Source: Rhodococcus sp. ARC_M6 (GTDB lineage: Bacteria > Actinomycetota > Actinomycetes > Mycobacteriales > Mycobacteriaceae). Taken from it: a DNA stretch of 64,000 nt. Made by a program: the position numbers and the translations under genes. The stretch's first letter is position 1. The number at the start of each line of letters is the position of its first letter. This document shows, piece by piece, positions 27,931-38,239 of this stretch. The notes beneath the pieces were generated by a model. That model worked only from the letters and a program-made list of their open reading frames with translations. It was not told where the DNA came from and ran no database searches. Location of the stretch: NCBI RefSeq assembly GCF_022810305.1, contig NZ_JALGQH010000001.1:186001-250000 (forward strand), given 5' to 3'.

Positions 27931-28296
27931 ATGGACAGCTTTCTGATCACGGCAGACAACGTCGACACCGGTCGGTTCGACGTCTGTCACCTGCCCGTCG
28001 CGCATCTGCCGGCCGAGGGCATCGACCCGGCAACGTTCGGACCGGGATCGGGCGCCGTCGACGTCGGAGACCTGACGGTAAATCTCGACGCCTTCGATCT
28101 GGACGGAGACGGAATCGTCGACAGTCGCGTCGTCCATTCCGACGATGCGCTTGTCGTCGTCTCGGATTTCGATCACGACGGCGGCGCGGACCGCGTGACG
28201 ATGGTCGAAGCCGATGGCGACTACTCGGCGTGGGAATGCCACCGCGACGACGAAGGACTGTTGGTCTGGGACCGCATCGACGCCGGGACCTTATGA
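27931..28296 (+). CDS. small acidic protein with EF-hand-like Asp-rich repeats
   Basis: A 121-residue acidic protein with an AGGGGG ribosome-binding site. Two DxDxDG-type loops are visible: DLDGDGIVDSRVV and DFDHDGGADRVT, the calcium-binding loop seen in EF-hand, dockerin and thrombospondin type-3 or VCBS-like repeats. There is no signal peptide or membrane segment, so if it binds Ca2+ it does so in the cytosol or after non-classical export. It lies between the G-protein-like pair and pckA. Similar short proteins are widespread in rhodococci (recalled), without known function. Confidence 0.7.
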   Translation: MDSFLITADNVDTGRFDVCHLPVAHLPAEGIDPATFGPGSGAVDVGDLTVNLDAFDLDGDGIVDSRVVHSDDALVVVSDFDHDGGADRVTMVEADGDYSAWECHRDDEGLLVWDRIDAGTL

Positions 28297-28605
28297 GTGA
28301 AAATCCCGGGACTTTTGGAGCAAAAGTGGCCGTTTGACGCCTTCACCGGCCGGGTACGCCGCCTGAATACACCATCTGAATCGTTTCTGTGACAATTCTG
28401 ACCACACCCGATTACCTGCAGGTGAACAGCCAGCGTTAACCTCACTACATAGGACACCCGGCGTCCGTGGAATTCACGTGAGTGGATGACGCGGCTGGAC
28501 CCCGTCGAGAGGGGGACACCGGGATCAACTGGTATCGGGGCGCTACCTGTGAAGGTGCGTCGTGTGTCAGGAGAACCCGGTTCCGGCTCACCCCAGGAGA
28601 GTTTG
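28297..28605. other. 309-bp non-coding region upstream of pckA
   Basis: No convincing gene is present; the pckA frame stays open upstream to 28486, but the chosen ATG has the better ribosome-binding site and family length. The stretch should contain the pckA promoter. A TTCACGTGAG near-palindrome lies around 28470, and GTTAACCTCACTACATAGG could hold a promoter. I cannot assign a regulator. Confidence 0.5.
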
Positions 28606-30435
28606 ATGACCTCAGCGACCATTCCCGGTCTCAATGGAACTGACGGCACGCCCCCCACGCAGCACAAGGAACTCCTTGCGTGGGTCCAAGAGGTTGCCGA
28701 ACTCACCCAGCCGGCTCGCGTCGTCTTTGCAGACGGCTCGGACGAAGAGTGGGACCGGCTGACCAACAAGCTGGTCGAGGCAGGCACCTTCACACGCCTC
28801 AACGACGAGAAGAAGCCGAACTCGTTCCTCGGCAATTCCGATCCTTCCGATGTGGCACGCGTCGAATCGCGCACCTACATCTGCTCGAAGGAAGAAATCG
28901 ACGCAGGCCCCACCAATAACTGGATGGACCCGTCGGAGATGCGCACCCTCATGGGTGACTTGTACCGCGGTTGCATGCGCGGACGCACCATGTACGTCGT
29001 GCCGTTCTGCATGGGTCCCCTCGGCGCCGAGGATCCCAAGCTGGGCGTCGAGCTCACGGACTCCGAGTACGTCGTCGTCTCCATGCGCGTCATGACTCGC
29101 ATGGGTGCCCAGGTTCTCGAGAAGCTCGGCACCGACGGATTCTTCGTCAAGGCACTGCATTCGTTGGGCGCTCCGCTGGCCGAAGGCCAAGCTGACGTCG
29201 CGTGGCCGTGCAACGACACCAAGTACATCACCCACTTCCCCGAGGATCGTGAGATCTGGAGCTTCGGTTCCGGCTACGGCGGAAACGCTCTCCTGGGCAA
29301 GAAGTGCTTCTCGCTGCGCATCGCTTCGGCAATGGCGCACGACGAGGGCTGGCTGGCCGAGCACATGCTCATCCTCAAGCTCATCTCTCCGGAGGACAAG
29401 GCTTACTACATTGCGGCGGCATTCCCGTCCGCCTGTGGCAAGACCAACCTTGCGATGATCCAGCCCACCATCCCCGGATGGCGTGCCGAGACCCTCGGTG
29501 ACGACATCGCCTGGATGCGTTTCGGTGACGACGGACAGCTCTACGCCGTCAACCCGGAATTCGGTTTCTTCGGCGTGGCACCCGGCACCAACTGGTCCTC
29601 GAACCCCAACGCCATGCGCACCATCGACCAGGGCAACACGGTCTTCACCAACGTTGCACTGACCGACGACGGCGACGTCTGGTGGGAAGGCCTCGAAGGC
29701 GACCCGCAGCACCTGATCGACTGGAAGGGCAACGAGTGGACGCCCGAATCCGGCAACCAGGCTGCTCATCCCAACTCGCGTTACTGCACCCCGATGTCGC
29801 AGTGCCCGATCATGGCTCCCGAGTGGGACGACCCGAATGGCGTGCCGATCTCGGCAATCCTCTTCGGCGGACGTCGCAAGACCACGGTTCCGCTGGTCAC
29901 CGAGGCTCGTGACTGGCAGCACGGCGTCTTCATGGGCGCCACGGTCGGCTCCGAGCAGACCGCAGCCGCAGAAGGCACAGTCGGCACGGTTCGCCGCGAC
30001 CCGATGGCAATGCTGCCGTTCCTCGGCTACAACGTGGGCGACTACTTCCAGCATTGGATCGACCTCGGCAAGGCTGCCGACGAGTCCAAGCTGCCCAAGG
30101 TCTTCTACGTCAACTGGTTCCGCCGCGGCGACGACGGACGTTTCCTGTGGCCAGGCTTCGGTGAGAACTCTCGCGTCCTGAAGTGGATCGTCGAGCGTAT
30201 CGAGCACAAGGCTGCGGGCATCGACACCCCGATCGGCGTCGTTCCCACCGGTGAGGCTCTCGATATCGACGGCCTGGATGTGTCGGCTGCCGACATCACC
30301 GAGGCTCTCGCGGTCAACATCGACGAGTGGAAGGCCGAGATCCCGCTCATCGAGGAGTGGTTCGATTTCGTCGGCGAGAAGCTGCCTACCGGCATTCGCG
30401 ACGAGTTCGAGGCTCTGAAGCAGCGTCTGGGCTGA
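28606..30435 (+). CDS. pckA: phosphoenolpyruvate carboxykinase (GTP)
   Basis: A 609-residue cytosolic enzyme interconverting oxaloacetate and GTP with phosphoenolpyruvate, CO2 and GDP, the entry to gluconeogenesis. The GTP-type P-loop with reactive Cys is [14 protein letters not shown] (about 271-284), and [20 protein letters not shown] and PLVTEARDW are family motifs. Length fits the GTP-dependent family (about 600 residues), not the ATP type. The start ATG follows AGGAGAGTTTG. Its position after the Rv0209/Rv0210-like pair matches M. tuberculosis, where pckA is Rv0211. Confidence 0.96.
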   Translation: MTSATIPGLNGTDGTPPTQHKELLAWVQEVAELTQPARVVFADGSDEEWDRLTNKLVEAGTFTRLNDEKKPNSFLGNSDPSDVARVESRTYICSKEEIDAGPTNNWMDPSEMRTLMGDLYRGCMRGRTMYVVPFCMGPLGAEDPKLGVELTDSEYVVVSMRVMTRMGAQVLEKLGTDGFFVKALHSLGAPLAEGQADVAWPCNDTKYITHFPEDREIWSFGSGYGGNALLGKKCFSLRIASAMAHDEGWLAEHMLILKLISPEDKAYYIAAAFPSACGKTNLAMIQPTIPGWRAETLGDDIAWMRFGDDGQLYAVNPEFGFFGVAPGTNWSSNPNAMRTIDQGNTVFTNVALTDDGDVWWEGLEGDPQHLIDWKGNEWTPESGNQAAHPNSRYCTPMSQCPIMAPEWDDPNGVPISAILFGGRRKTTVPLVTEARDWQHGVFMGATVGSEQTAAAEGTVGTVRRDPMAMLPFLGYNVGDYFQHWIDLGKAADESKLPKVFYVNWFRRGDDGRFLWPGFGENSRVLKWIVERIEHKAAGIDTPIGVVPTGEALDIDGLDVSAADITEALAVNIDEWKAEIPLIEEWFDFVGEKLPTGIRDEFEALKQRLG

Positions 30436-30470
30436 AGTCCATTGCGTTTTAGTTCTTCTGCGTGACCCGA

Positions 30471-30507
30471 TGCCGCATCGATTCGATCTAAGCGAATTGA
30501 TGCGGTA
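30471..30507 (+). terminator. pckA 3' hairpin
   Basis: TGCCGCATCGATTCG pairs with CGAATTGATGCGGTA (13 of 15 positions, the rest wobble-type) around a 7-nt loop, 36 bases after the pckA stop. No U-tract follows. It probably ends pckA transcription or stabilises its 3' end. Confidence 0.6.
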
Positions 30508-30653
30508 TTCGGCGTTTGAGGGCATTTTCGTGCTGATTCGGGTCGCTTCTGGTAATTTAACCGGCCCGGTTGAGGCATAGGCCACATCGAATGATGCAAT
30601 ACGTTGTCAGCGAAACGATCCGGTCGACACTGCGACCGCATGGAGGTACGGAA

Positions 30654-31589
30654 ATGGCCGGAATTTACAACGACGTCACCGAGTTGGTCGGGCGCACCCC
30701 GCTGGTGCGACTCAACCGTCTTACCGAGGGTCTCGGCGCACAGGTTGTAGTGAAGCTCGAGTTCTACAACCCGGCAAACAGTGTCAAGGACCGTATCGGC
30801 GTTGCGATCATCGACGCCGCCGAGAAGTCCGGTGAACTCAAGCCCGGCGGCACCATCGTCGAAGGCACCAGTGGTAACACCGGTATCGCCCTCGCCATGG
30901 TCGGCGCTGCACGCGGCTACAAGGTCATCCTGACGATGCCTGAGACCATGTCCACCGAGCGTCGCGTCATGCTGCGCGCCTACGGCGCTGAGATCGTGCT
31001 GACGCCGGGTTCCGAGGGTATGGCCGGTGCTGTGGCCAAGGCCAAGGAAATTGTCGAGCAGACCGAAAATGCCGTCTCGGCAAGCCAGTTCGCGAACCCA
31101 GCGAACCCGGCCATCCACGAGGTCACCACAGGTGAAGAGGTTTGGGCGGACACCGACGGTGCCGTCGACATCTTTGTGGCAGGTATCGGAACCGGCGGCA
31201 CCATCACCGGCGTCGGACGCACACTCAAGAAGTACAAGCCCGAGGTCAAGATCGTGGGCGTCGAACCCCTCGACTCCCCGATCCTCAACGGTGGAGCGCC
31301 CGGACCCCACAAGATTCAGGGCATCGGCGCCAACTTCGTTCCCGAGATCCTCGATCGCGAGATCTACGACGAGATCATCGACGTCACGTTCCCGGACTCC
31401 ATCGAGATCGCCCGTGCGCTCGGTACCCAGGAAGGCATCCTCGGTGGCATCTCATCCGGCGCCATCGTTTGGGCTGCCCTCGAACTGGCCAAGCGTCCCG
31501 AGAACGCCGGCAAGTTGATCGTGGCTGTGGTCTGCGACTTCGGTGAGCGTTACATCTCCACCCCGCTGTTCGAACACATCCGGGACTGA
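30654..31589 (+). CDS. cysK: cysteine synthase A (O-acetylserine sulfhydrylase)
   Basis: A 311-residue PLP enzyme making L-cysteine from O-acetylserine and sulfide. The PLP Lys lies in [11 protein letters not shown], the substrate loop is [12 protein letters not shown], the phosphate-binding loop is [12 protein letters not shown], and the late Ser motif is [10 protein letters not shown]. Start ATG 30654 has GGAGGT eight bases upstream; the frame is open to 30570 but with no ribosome-binding site. It is followed after five bases by cysE, so the two consecutive steps of cysteine synthesis form one operon. Confidence 0.96.
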   Translation: MAGIYNDVTELVGRTPLVRLNRLTEGLGAQVVVKLEFYNPANSVKDRIGVAIIDAAEKSGELKPGGTIVEGTSGNTGIALAMVGAARGYKVILTMPETMSTERRVMLRAYGAEIVLTPGSEGMAGAVAKAKEIVEQTENAVSASQFANPANPAIHEVTTGEEVWADTDGAVDIFVAGIGTGGTITGVGRTLKKYKPEVKIVGVEPLDSPILNGGAPGPHKIQGIGANFVPEILDREIYDEIIDVTFPDSIEIARALGTQEGILGGISSGAIVWAALELAKRPENAGKLIVAVVCDFGERYISTPLFEHIRD

Positions 31590-31594
31590 GGTTC

Positions 31595-32173
31595 GTGAGT
31601 ATCCTCGGCACCATTCGCGAGGACCTGCAGGCTGCGCGCGGTCAGGATCCTGCCGCGCGCAGCAATGCGGAGAACGCGCTCGTTTACTCAGGGCTGCACG
31701 CCATCTGGTCGCATCGAGTTGCGCACAGGATGTGGGCAGTGCCAGCACTGCGCGGCCCCGCCCGGGTGCTGTCGCAGCTGACACGTTTTGCCACCGGCAT
31801 CGAGATTCATCCCGGCGCCACCATCGGCCGACGGTTCTTCATCGACCACGGCATGGGCGTTGTGATCGGGGAAACTGCTGAGGTCGGCAACGACGTCATG
31901 CTCTATCACGGGGTCACCCTCGGTGGTCGTTCACTCGAGCAGGTCAAGCGTCACCCGACACTCGAAGACCGCGTCACCGTCGGTGCGGGTGCCAAGATCC
32001 TCGGCCCCGTCGTCATCGGCGAAGGCAGTGCTATCGGCGCCAATGCTGTTGTGACACGGGATGTTCCGGCTGATTCCATTGCAACAGGAATTCCCGCAGT
32101 GGCGCGTCCGCGCACCACCACGGAGAAGTTGGTGGATCCGAACAGTTACATCGATCCGGCGATGTATATCTGA
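31595..32173 (+). CDS. cysE: serine O-acetyltransferase
   Basis: A 192-residue acetyltransferase (GTG start) converting serine and acetyl-CoA to O-acetylserine. The N-terminal helical part is short, as in other actinobacterial CysE. The left-handed beta-helix of hexapeptide repeats carries [25 protein letters not shown] with catalytic His/Asp, LYHGVTLGG and KRHPTLED. The C-terminal tail ends in Ile (PAMYI), consistent with the docking tail that inserts into the CysK active site. A strong hairpin follows. Confidence 0.95.
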   Translation: MSILGTIREDLQAARGQDPAARSNAENALVYSGLHAIWSHRVAHRMWAVPALRGPARVLSQLTRFATGIEIHPGATIGRRFFIDHGMGVVIGETAEVGNDVMLYHGVTLGGRSLEQVKRHPTLEDRVTVGAGAKILGPVVIGEGSAIGANAVVTRDVPADSIATGIPAVARPRTTTEKLVDPNSYIDPAMYI

Positions 32174-32186
32174 GCGAGTTTGCCGG

Positions 32187-32219
32187 TGGCCGCCCCTCGT
32201 TTCGACGGTGGGGCGGCCA
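32187..32219 (+). terminator. cysE terminator hairpin
   Basis: TGGCCGCCCC and GGGGCGGCCA pair perfectly (10 bp) around a 13-nt loop, 14 bases after the cysE stop. There is no U-run, as is common for actinobacterial terminators. Confidence 0.7.
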
Positions 32220-32263
32220 TCGGCGTCTGTTCAGACTCGGACAGGTTCGGGACAATTGCTGTG

Positions 32264-32341
32264 AGTGGGCACCCTTTTCATGAAGTGGGCACCCCTTCCG
32301 TCTTGCTGGAAGGGGTGCCCACTGTGCACAAAGGGTGCTCG
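32264..32341. repeat. nested palindromic element, family A copy 1
   Basis: An inner 15-bp stem (GTGGGCACCCCTTCC with its exact complement) is enclosed by an outer CACCCTTT/AAAGGGTG stem. It fills the space between the cysE terminator and the stop of the convergent cation transporter gene. Copies 2 and 3 are at 33338-33415 and 43361-43440. Confidence 0.9.
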
Positions 32342-32342
32342 C

Positions 32343-33296
32343 TCAGGCCGCGATGGACGGTTCTTCCGGCGTCGAAAGCGTCAGGATCGCCCGTACGACG
32401 CGTGGGCTCTGCTCGAGTGTGCGCTCGAGTTCGCGCAAGGTGTGGGCGACTCGTGATTCTGCGTAGTCGCCCACCAGGTCGACACTGGCAACCAGATACA
32501 CCTGCCGCGGACCGAGGTATTCCATGCGCAGGAACGTGATTCGGTTGATGTCGGGAAGCGCGGTGAGTGCTTCAATGCCGGCTGCGCGGAGCGTCGGCGA
32601 TGCTTCTTCGCCGACCAGGAACCGGCGATTGCGATCGATCAGGATCACCGCGATCACGCCCAGCAGGATGCCGACGCAGATGGATCCGAGGGCGTCGGGA
32701 ATCGGTGAGCCAGTGATCTGGTGCAGCAGCACGCCGACAAACGCGATGATCAAACCGATCAGTGCCGCAGCGTCTTCGGCAAACACGGCCCGCGTCGTGG
32801 GGTCGGATGTGTTGAGTGCCTGAGCAAGGACATCGCGGTTGACGGCTGCCGCTTCACCGCGGAGTTGTTTGTACGCCTGACGGAACGAGATGCCCTCGAG
32901 GATGAACGAGACCCCGAGAACTGCGTAGGCAACACCGAAGTCGGTGGCCGGCTCAGAATGGAACAGTTCTTGGATTCCGTGGGTGATCGACACTCCGGCG
33001 CCGAGGGCGAAGAGTCCGAGGGCCGCGAACATCGACCAGATGTAGGCCTCGCGGCCGTATCCGAGTGGATGTTCGCGGTCCGGGACTCGCTTCGATCGCT
33101 TGTTGGCGATGAGGAGCAGCACCTCGTTGCCGGTATCGGCCCACGAGTGGGTGGCTTCGGCGACCATCGACGCCGATCCGGTGATGATCGCGGCAGCTGT
33201 TTTTGCCGCGGCGATCAAAGCGTTTGCGGCAAATGCCAGTACGACGGTGGCGGTGCTTTCGTCTTGTGATGCCTTTGTCTCGGTTTCGGTGCTCAC
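32343..33296 (-). CDS. cation diffusion facilitator family transporter
   Basis: A 317-residue membrane protein (GTG start) of the CDF family, which exports divalent metals such as Zn2+, Mn2+ or Fe2+ in exchange for protons. Six hydrophobic segments are seen. The helix-2 site reads MVAEATHSWADTGNEV, containing the H..xD metal-binding pattern (His and Asp), and the helix-5 site is FAEDAAALIGL with Asp. The C-terminal 90 residues form the cytosolic ferredoxin-like domain. Family A palindromes flank the gene on both sides. Confidence 0.9.
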   Translation of the reverse strand: MSTETETKASQDESTATVVLAFAANALIAAAKTAAAIITGSASMVAEATHSWADTGNEVLLLIANKRSKRVPDREHPLGYGREAYIWSMFAALGLFALGAGVSITHGIQELFHSEPATDFGVAYAVLGVSFILEGISFRQAYKQLRGEAAAVNRDVLAQALNTSDPTTRAVFAEDAAALIGLIIAFVGVLLHQITGSPIPDALGSICVGILLGVIAVILIDRNRRFLVGEEASPTLRAAGIEALTALPDINRITFLRMEYLGPRQVYLVASVDLVGDYAESRVAHTLRELERTLEQSPRVVRAILTLSTPEEPSIAA

Positions 33297-33337
33297 GATT
33301 CTCAGGCTAGGCGGGGGCTGGCGGTTTTGCGCAGGGA

Positions 33338-33415
33338 GTGAGCACCCTTTTCATGAAGTGAGCACCCCTTCCGTAGTGCGGGAAGGGGTGCTCACTGTGC
33401 ACAAAGGGTGCTAGC
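33338..33415. repeat. nested palindromic element, family A copy 2
   Basis: Inner stem GTGAGCACCCCTTCC with its exact 15-bp complement; outer stem AGCACCCTTT/AAAGGGTGCT. Compared with copy 1, the fourth base of the inner arm differs and its partner has changed to keep pairing. It lies between the cation transporter start and the aldehyde dehydrogenase stop. Confidence 0.9.
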
Positions 33416-33426
33416 TCAAGTCAAGA

Positions 33427-34875
<1,449 letters not shown>

Positions 34876-34880
34876 CACAA

Positions 34881-36032
34881 TCATTCCTCGGTGTTGTCGG
34901 TCTGAGGTTCTGGGGCCATATCGGTGAAACTGGTGAAGCCGTAACGCTCGTGGGGTCCGATGGCCGCGACTTCGAAAAGTCCCGTGCCGTCGAAGGTTTG
35001 ACCACCCTCGGTGAGATGGAATTTGCTGAGGTTGTCCACGGGGGAGAACATGCGCTGCATGGGTTCGAATTCGTGGACTTTGTGTCGCAGGCCTTGCACG
35101 ACGAGTTCGCCTTGCCACATTCCGTGACGCCAGTCCTGCTCGAGGCCGTAGCCGGTGCCGATGCCGATGTGGTTGGCCAGCAACAGTTCACAGTCGACGG
35201 TCAGTACCTCACCGTTGGGGCGGTGAAAGGTGAGGGTGGCGCCGGTGACGTCGCGGGTGGCGGGGCAGAAGATCAGGTTGTGCTCGGGTCGGCCGAGCCA
35301 TTCCGTGTCGCGGCCAGGCTCCGGCCACACCCGCATCGCTTCCTCGATGATGCGTCGGCCCTGCGCGTCTTCCTGCATGATGACGGAGATGGTGAAATCG
35401 TCGAATTGCATGACGGAGTAAACCCAGAAGAAGTTCTGGATATCATCGACGGCGCGGCGGCCGGGAGGTTCGGCCTCGCCGACCGGACGCACGCCCCACG
35501 AACGATCACGGTTGCCGCGCCACGTTGTCGGGTCGATCGCGATCTCTTCACCGTCGACGGTGAGATTTCCTGTCCACGTTCCCGTTTGCAAGAAGCGGGA
35601 CGTTTCGAAGGTTACTCGTTCGAGTTGACGACGAAACTGCTTAGGTTCCAAGGCCGCCGGGATGGTGGCGTCGAAGGTGATGTCGAAGGAGAGATCGTAT
35701 TCACTGCTCGGTTCGAGGACAACACGAAGTTTCTGCAGGCCTTCGAGGACCTCGATGCGCAGTGGTCCGACCGTGGTGTCGGTGCGGTCGGCACCGAGAG
35801 CTTTCGACATCCGAGCCACGATGTGATGGTCACCGTGGCGGAGGACCGCAAAACCGTCCATGACACCGAGATTGGGGTACTGGCCCAAGCCGACGATCAG
35901 GAAGGTGTCGTCGCTGTCGGTGGGATAGCAGTTGAAGTAGTAGCGGTCGTAGAAGTTTCGGTCCGAGGTGGCAACGTGGCGGACAGGCTCGGCGATCTGG
36001 TGAATGGGGTAATCGTCCATCGGTGACAACAT
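34881..36032 (-). CDS. conserved protein resembling DUF7064/DUF7065 (lipocalin-like) proteins
   Basis: A 383-residue soluble protein without a signal peptide, starting MLSPMDDYPIHQIAEP. It consists largely of predicted beta strands (LQKLRVVLEPSSEYDLSFDITFDATIP, then GNLTVDGEEIAI and RDRSWGVRPVG), similar to AttH/carotenoid-hydratase-like double-lipocalin proteins. RDRSWGVR is the most family-like motif. The start lies two bases after the phosphotransferase stop and the aldehyde dehydrogenase start is five bases after its stop, so the three genes form a tight operon. The chemical role is not known. Confidence 0.72.
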   Translation of the reverse strand: MLSPMDDYPIHQIAEPVRHVATSDRNFYDRYYFNCYPTDSDDTFLIVGLGQYPNLGVMDGFAVLRHGDHHIVARMSKALGADRTDTTVGPLRIEVLEGLQKLRVVLEPSSEYDLSFDITFDATIPAALEPKQFRRQLERVTFETSRFLQTGTWTGNLTVDGEEIAIDPTTWRGNRDRSWGVRPVGEAEPPGRRAVDDIQNFFWVYSVMQFDDFTISVIMQEDAQGRRIIEEAMRVWPEPGRDTEWLGRPEHNLIFCPATRDVTGATLTFHRPNGEVLTVDCELLLANHIGIGTGYGLEQDWRHGMWQGELVVQGLRHKVHEFEPMQRMFSPVDNLSKFHLTEGGQTFDGTGLFEVAAIGPHERYGFTSFTDMAPEPQTDNTEE

Positions 36033-36034
36033 GC

Positions 36035-37201
36035 TCACTTCACCCCTTCCCAGTAGGTGCCGTCGAGCATCGTGGTGACGGTTGCTCGGTGCATGATCAT
36101 GTCGTCCGGGTCCGCCGGCGTCTCGGCTTGGCCGAACGCTATGGCGCGGGCTTGGACGCGATACATGACCGTGGCGTGCCGGATGGCTGCGTAGGTGGTG
36201 TAGAACTCCAGATCGGTCGGCGTGTATCCGGTGAGATCGGCATAGGTGTCGGCTACGTCCTGGAGCCGAAGGAAATCGGGCAGGCCAGGCAAGTTTGCAA
36301 GGCCGGCAAAGTCTTCGAAGAATCTGTGCTGGAACACCATCCAGCCAAGATCCAGCTCGCGCGGGCCGAGCGTCGCCATTTCCCAGTCGAGCACCGCAGC
36401 GGGTTCGAAGTCCTGGTACATGACGTTCCCGATTCGGGAATCGCCCCAGCTGAGTACTGCGGGGGAGTCGTCGGCGGGGTTGTTGGCTTCGGCCCAATCG
36501 AGGCAACGTTCGATGAGCGGTGACCGTGCTCCGTCCGCGACAGTCCACTCGTAGAATCGACGCTGATCGGCGATGTGAGCGGAGAGTGCTTCTCGGGCAG
36601 TCGAACCCGATCCCGGGAGTTGGAGGAAGTCGAATCGCTCGAGCGGCTTCTCGATGGCGTGCAGGTGGGCGAGAATCTTCACGGAACTGTTCTGAAGTGT
36701 CAGGCGCTGCTCGGGTGTTGCCTCAGTTACCCAGGATCCGAAGGTGTAGGGCATGACGTCTGGCGGAACCTGGCCGGAGATGCGTTCCATCACGAAAAAC
36801 GGTGCGCCGAGAGCGTCGGAACCCGATTCGGACCAGTAGACGGACGGGACCGGAACGTCGGAATGCTCGCGGACCTGCGCCATCGTTCGGAACTGGGCTT
36901 CGAGGTCGTAGGTCGGAAAGATCGGCATGGTGGTCGCCGCCGGTGCAACGCGCGCGACCATCGGGTGGTGTTCGCCGTCCCACGTCGCGTCGAAGAGGAT
37001 GGTTTCGCTGGACATGCCGTTGGCGGCAGGCAAGGTGACGTCGCCGACGGTCACGCTGGATCCGGCCGGTACTTTGGCCGCCATCCACCGCTCGAGGCGC
37101 TCACGCAGGTCTTCGGTGTCACGCTGGGAACTGCTCGGTCGGGCGACCTGAGCGAGATGTTCAGCTTCGTCTGCTGAGACAACGTCGGAACTCATGGTCA
37201 C
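36035..37201 (-). CDS. APH-family phosphotransferase (ACAD10-like)
   Basis: A 388-residue kinase-like protein of the aminoglycoside phosphotransferase/choline kinase superfamily. The Brenner motif reads LSWGDSRIGNVMYQ (Trp in place of the usual His, catalytic Asp and metal Asn kept), followed by the DFG-equivalent VLDWEMATLGPRELDLGW. The N-lobe includes NGMSSETILFDATW and PFFVMERISG. Relatives phosphorylate hydroxyacyl-CoA or similar lipids; drug resistance is unlikely. It is the first gene of the operon, with the KstR-like box 52-65 bases upstream of its ATG. Confidence 0.88.
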   Translation of the reverse strand: MTMSSDVVSADEAEHLAQVARPSSSQRDTEDLRERLERWMAAKVPAGSSVTVGDVTLPAANGMSSETILFDATWDGEHHPMVARVAPAATTMPIFPTYDLEAQFRTMAQVREHSDVPVPSVYWSESGSDALGAPFFVMERISGQVPPDVMPYTFGSWVTEATPEQRLTLQNSSVKILAHLHAIEKPLERFDFLQLPGSGSTAREALSAHIADQRRFYEWTVADGARSPLIERCLDWAEANNPADDSPAVLSWGDSRIGNVMYQDFEPAAVLDWEMATLGPRELDLGWMVFQHRFFEDFAGLANLPGLPDFLRLQDVADTYADLTGYTPTDLEFYTTYAAIRHATVMYRVQARAIAFGQAETPADPDDMIMHRATVTTMLDGTYWEGVK

Positions 37202-37252
37202 CTCCTTCCACTGTTGTCGTGTGCCAAGCCTGCGATGTGTGAGTCAGACCAC

Positions 37253-37266
37253 TAAAACACGTTACA
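37253..37266. promoter_or_regulatory. candidate KstR operator
   Basis: TAAAACACGTTACA fits the 14-bp KstR consensus TNNAACNNGTTNNA at every defined position. It lies in the 131-bp gap upstream of the phosphotransferase-DUF-aldehyde dehydrogenase operon. KstR represses sterol catabolism genes in mycobacteria and rhodococci. No second site was noticed in the window. Confidence 0.65.
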
Positions 37267-37332
37267 GAAATAAGTACCAGATGGCAGCCGTTTACTGGGA
37301 CTTGCGGTGCATGAATTGGGAAAGAACCCGTG

Positions 37333-38238
37333 TCAGATATCGACGTCGAGGGACAGAAGTCCGGCGCCCGTCAAAGTTCCGGCAGTCCCGAGTTGAGCGG
37401 GCAGGATGCTCAGGTCCGAGATGAATGACAATCGGGCATGTCGGGCAGCCGCTTCGAGTAGCGGTTCCCACAGCGGTGGGCCGGCCTGGGAGAATCCGCC
37501 GCCCAAGACGGCGAGGTTCACATCCAGGAGAGCCGCGGCGGACGCGATCGCAATCCCCAAGGCGTGGCCTGCCCGCGCAAGCGCCGCGGTTGCTATGGGA
37601 TCACCACCGCGTGCGGCGTCGGCGAGTTCGAGTCCGGTGCTGCCCGCCCAACCCTGAGTTCTCGCCCATCGGGCCGCCGACGGACCGCTCGCGACGGTCT
37701 CGAGGCAGCCGACGCCACCGCAACTGCAGGGTTCGTCGGCGCCAGGGACAGAGCTGGTGCCGGAGACAGCCATGTGCCCGATGTGGCCGGCGTTGCCGGT
37801 GCGACCGGTAGCAATGCGTCCGCCGAGGACAACGCCGCCGCCGATTCCGGTGGACACGACCAGGCTCAGAAGGTTCGGGATTCCGCGTCCGGCGCCGTGA
37901 TGATGTTCGGCCAGTGCCGCGGCAGCGCCGTCCATCGCAAGCGCTGTTCGGGCACCCGGAAAAAGCGCTTCTATGGCTTCGATCAGCGGGAACCCTCGGG
38001 CCCACTCGCTGATGTTTATGGGTGCTACGACGCCGCCGACGGTATCGACCGGGCCGGCGCAGGCGATCCCGACAGCGTGGATGCTTCTGCCGTCGGCAAC
38101 TCGCCGAAGTAATGCCGCGCAGGTGGCCCAGGTGTCTGCATCAGGGGTTGGCACGGTCTCGACATCGGGGACTCTGCCGTCCTCCCGTACTACGCCGGCA
38201 GCCATCTTGGTGCCACCGATGTCGAGTGCGAGGCGCAC
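37333..38238 (-). CDS. ROK-family sugar kinase or kinase-like protein
   Basis: A 301-residue protein (GTG start) of the ROK family. The phosphate-1 motif is LALDIGGTKMAAGVV, the ROK zinc motif is CSCGGVGCLE, and GHIGHM holds the metal-binding His. The catalytic-Asp region reads AMDGAAAALAEHHHGAG where most glucokinases have NDxNxAALGE, so the sugar specificity may differ. It starts one base after the mtrP stop and is probably co-expressed with it. It may phosphorylate glucose or another hexose. Confidence 0.88.
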   Translation of the reverse strand: MRLALDIGGTKMAAGVVREDGRVPDVETVPTPDADTWATCAALLRRVADGRSIHAVGIACAGPVDTVGGVVAPINISEWARGFPLIEAIEALFPGARTALAMDGAAAALAEHHHGAGRGIPNLLSLVVSTGIGGGVVLGGRIATGRTGNAGHIGHMAVSGTSSVPGADEPCSCGGVGCLETVASGPSAARWARTQGWAGSTGLELADAARGGDPIATAALARAGHALGIAIASAAALLDVNLAVLGGGFSQAGPPLWEPLLEAAARHARLSFISDLSILPAQLGTAGTLTGAGLLSLDVDI

Positions 38239-38239
38239 G

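Noticed and set aside
28381-28410. CRP/GlxR-type site (TGTGAC...CCACA) upstream of pckA
   Set aside because: The spacing does not fit TGTGA-N6-TCACA, so it is not reported as a site.
28612-30585. 657-codon open frame antisense to pckA
   Set aside because: It mirrors a highly expressed, strongly codon-biased gene; the composition is Arg/Val/Asp-rich with no recognisable domain, as expected for a shadow frame in high-GC DNA.
32264-33415. Cation transporter gene flanked by family A repeats as a composite mobile element
   Set aside because: The two copies flank the gene, but no target-site duplication or transposase was seen and the third copy stands alone.
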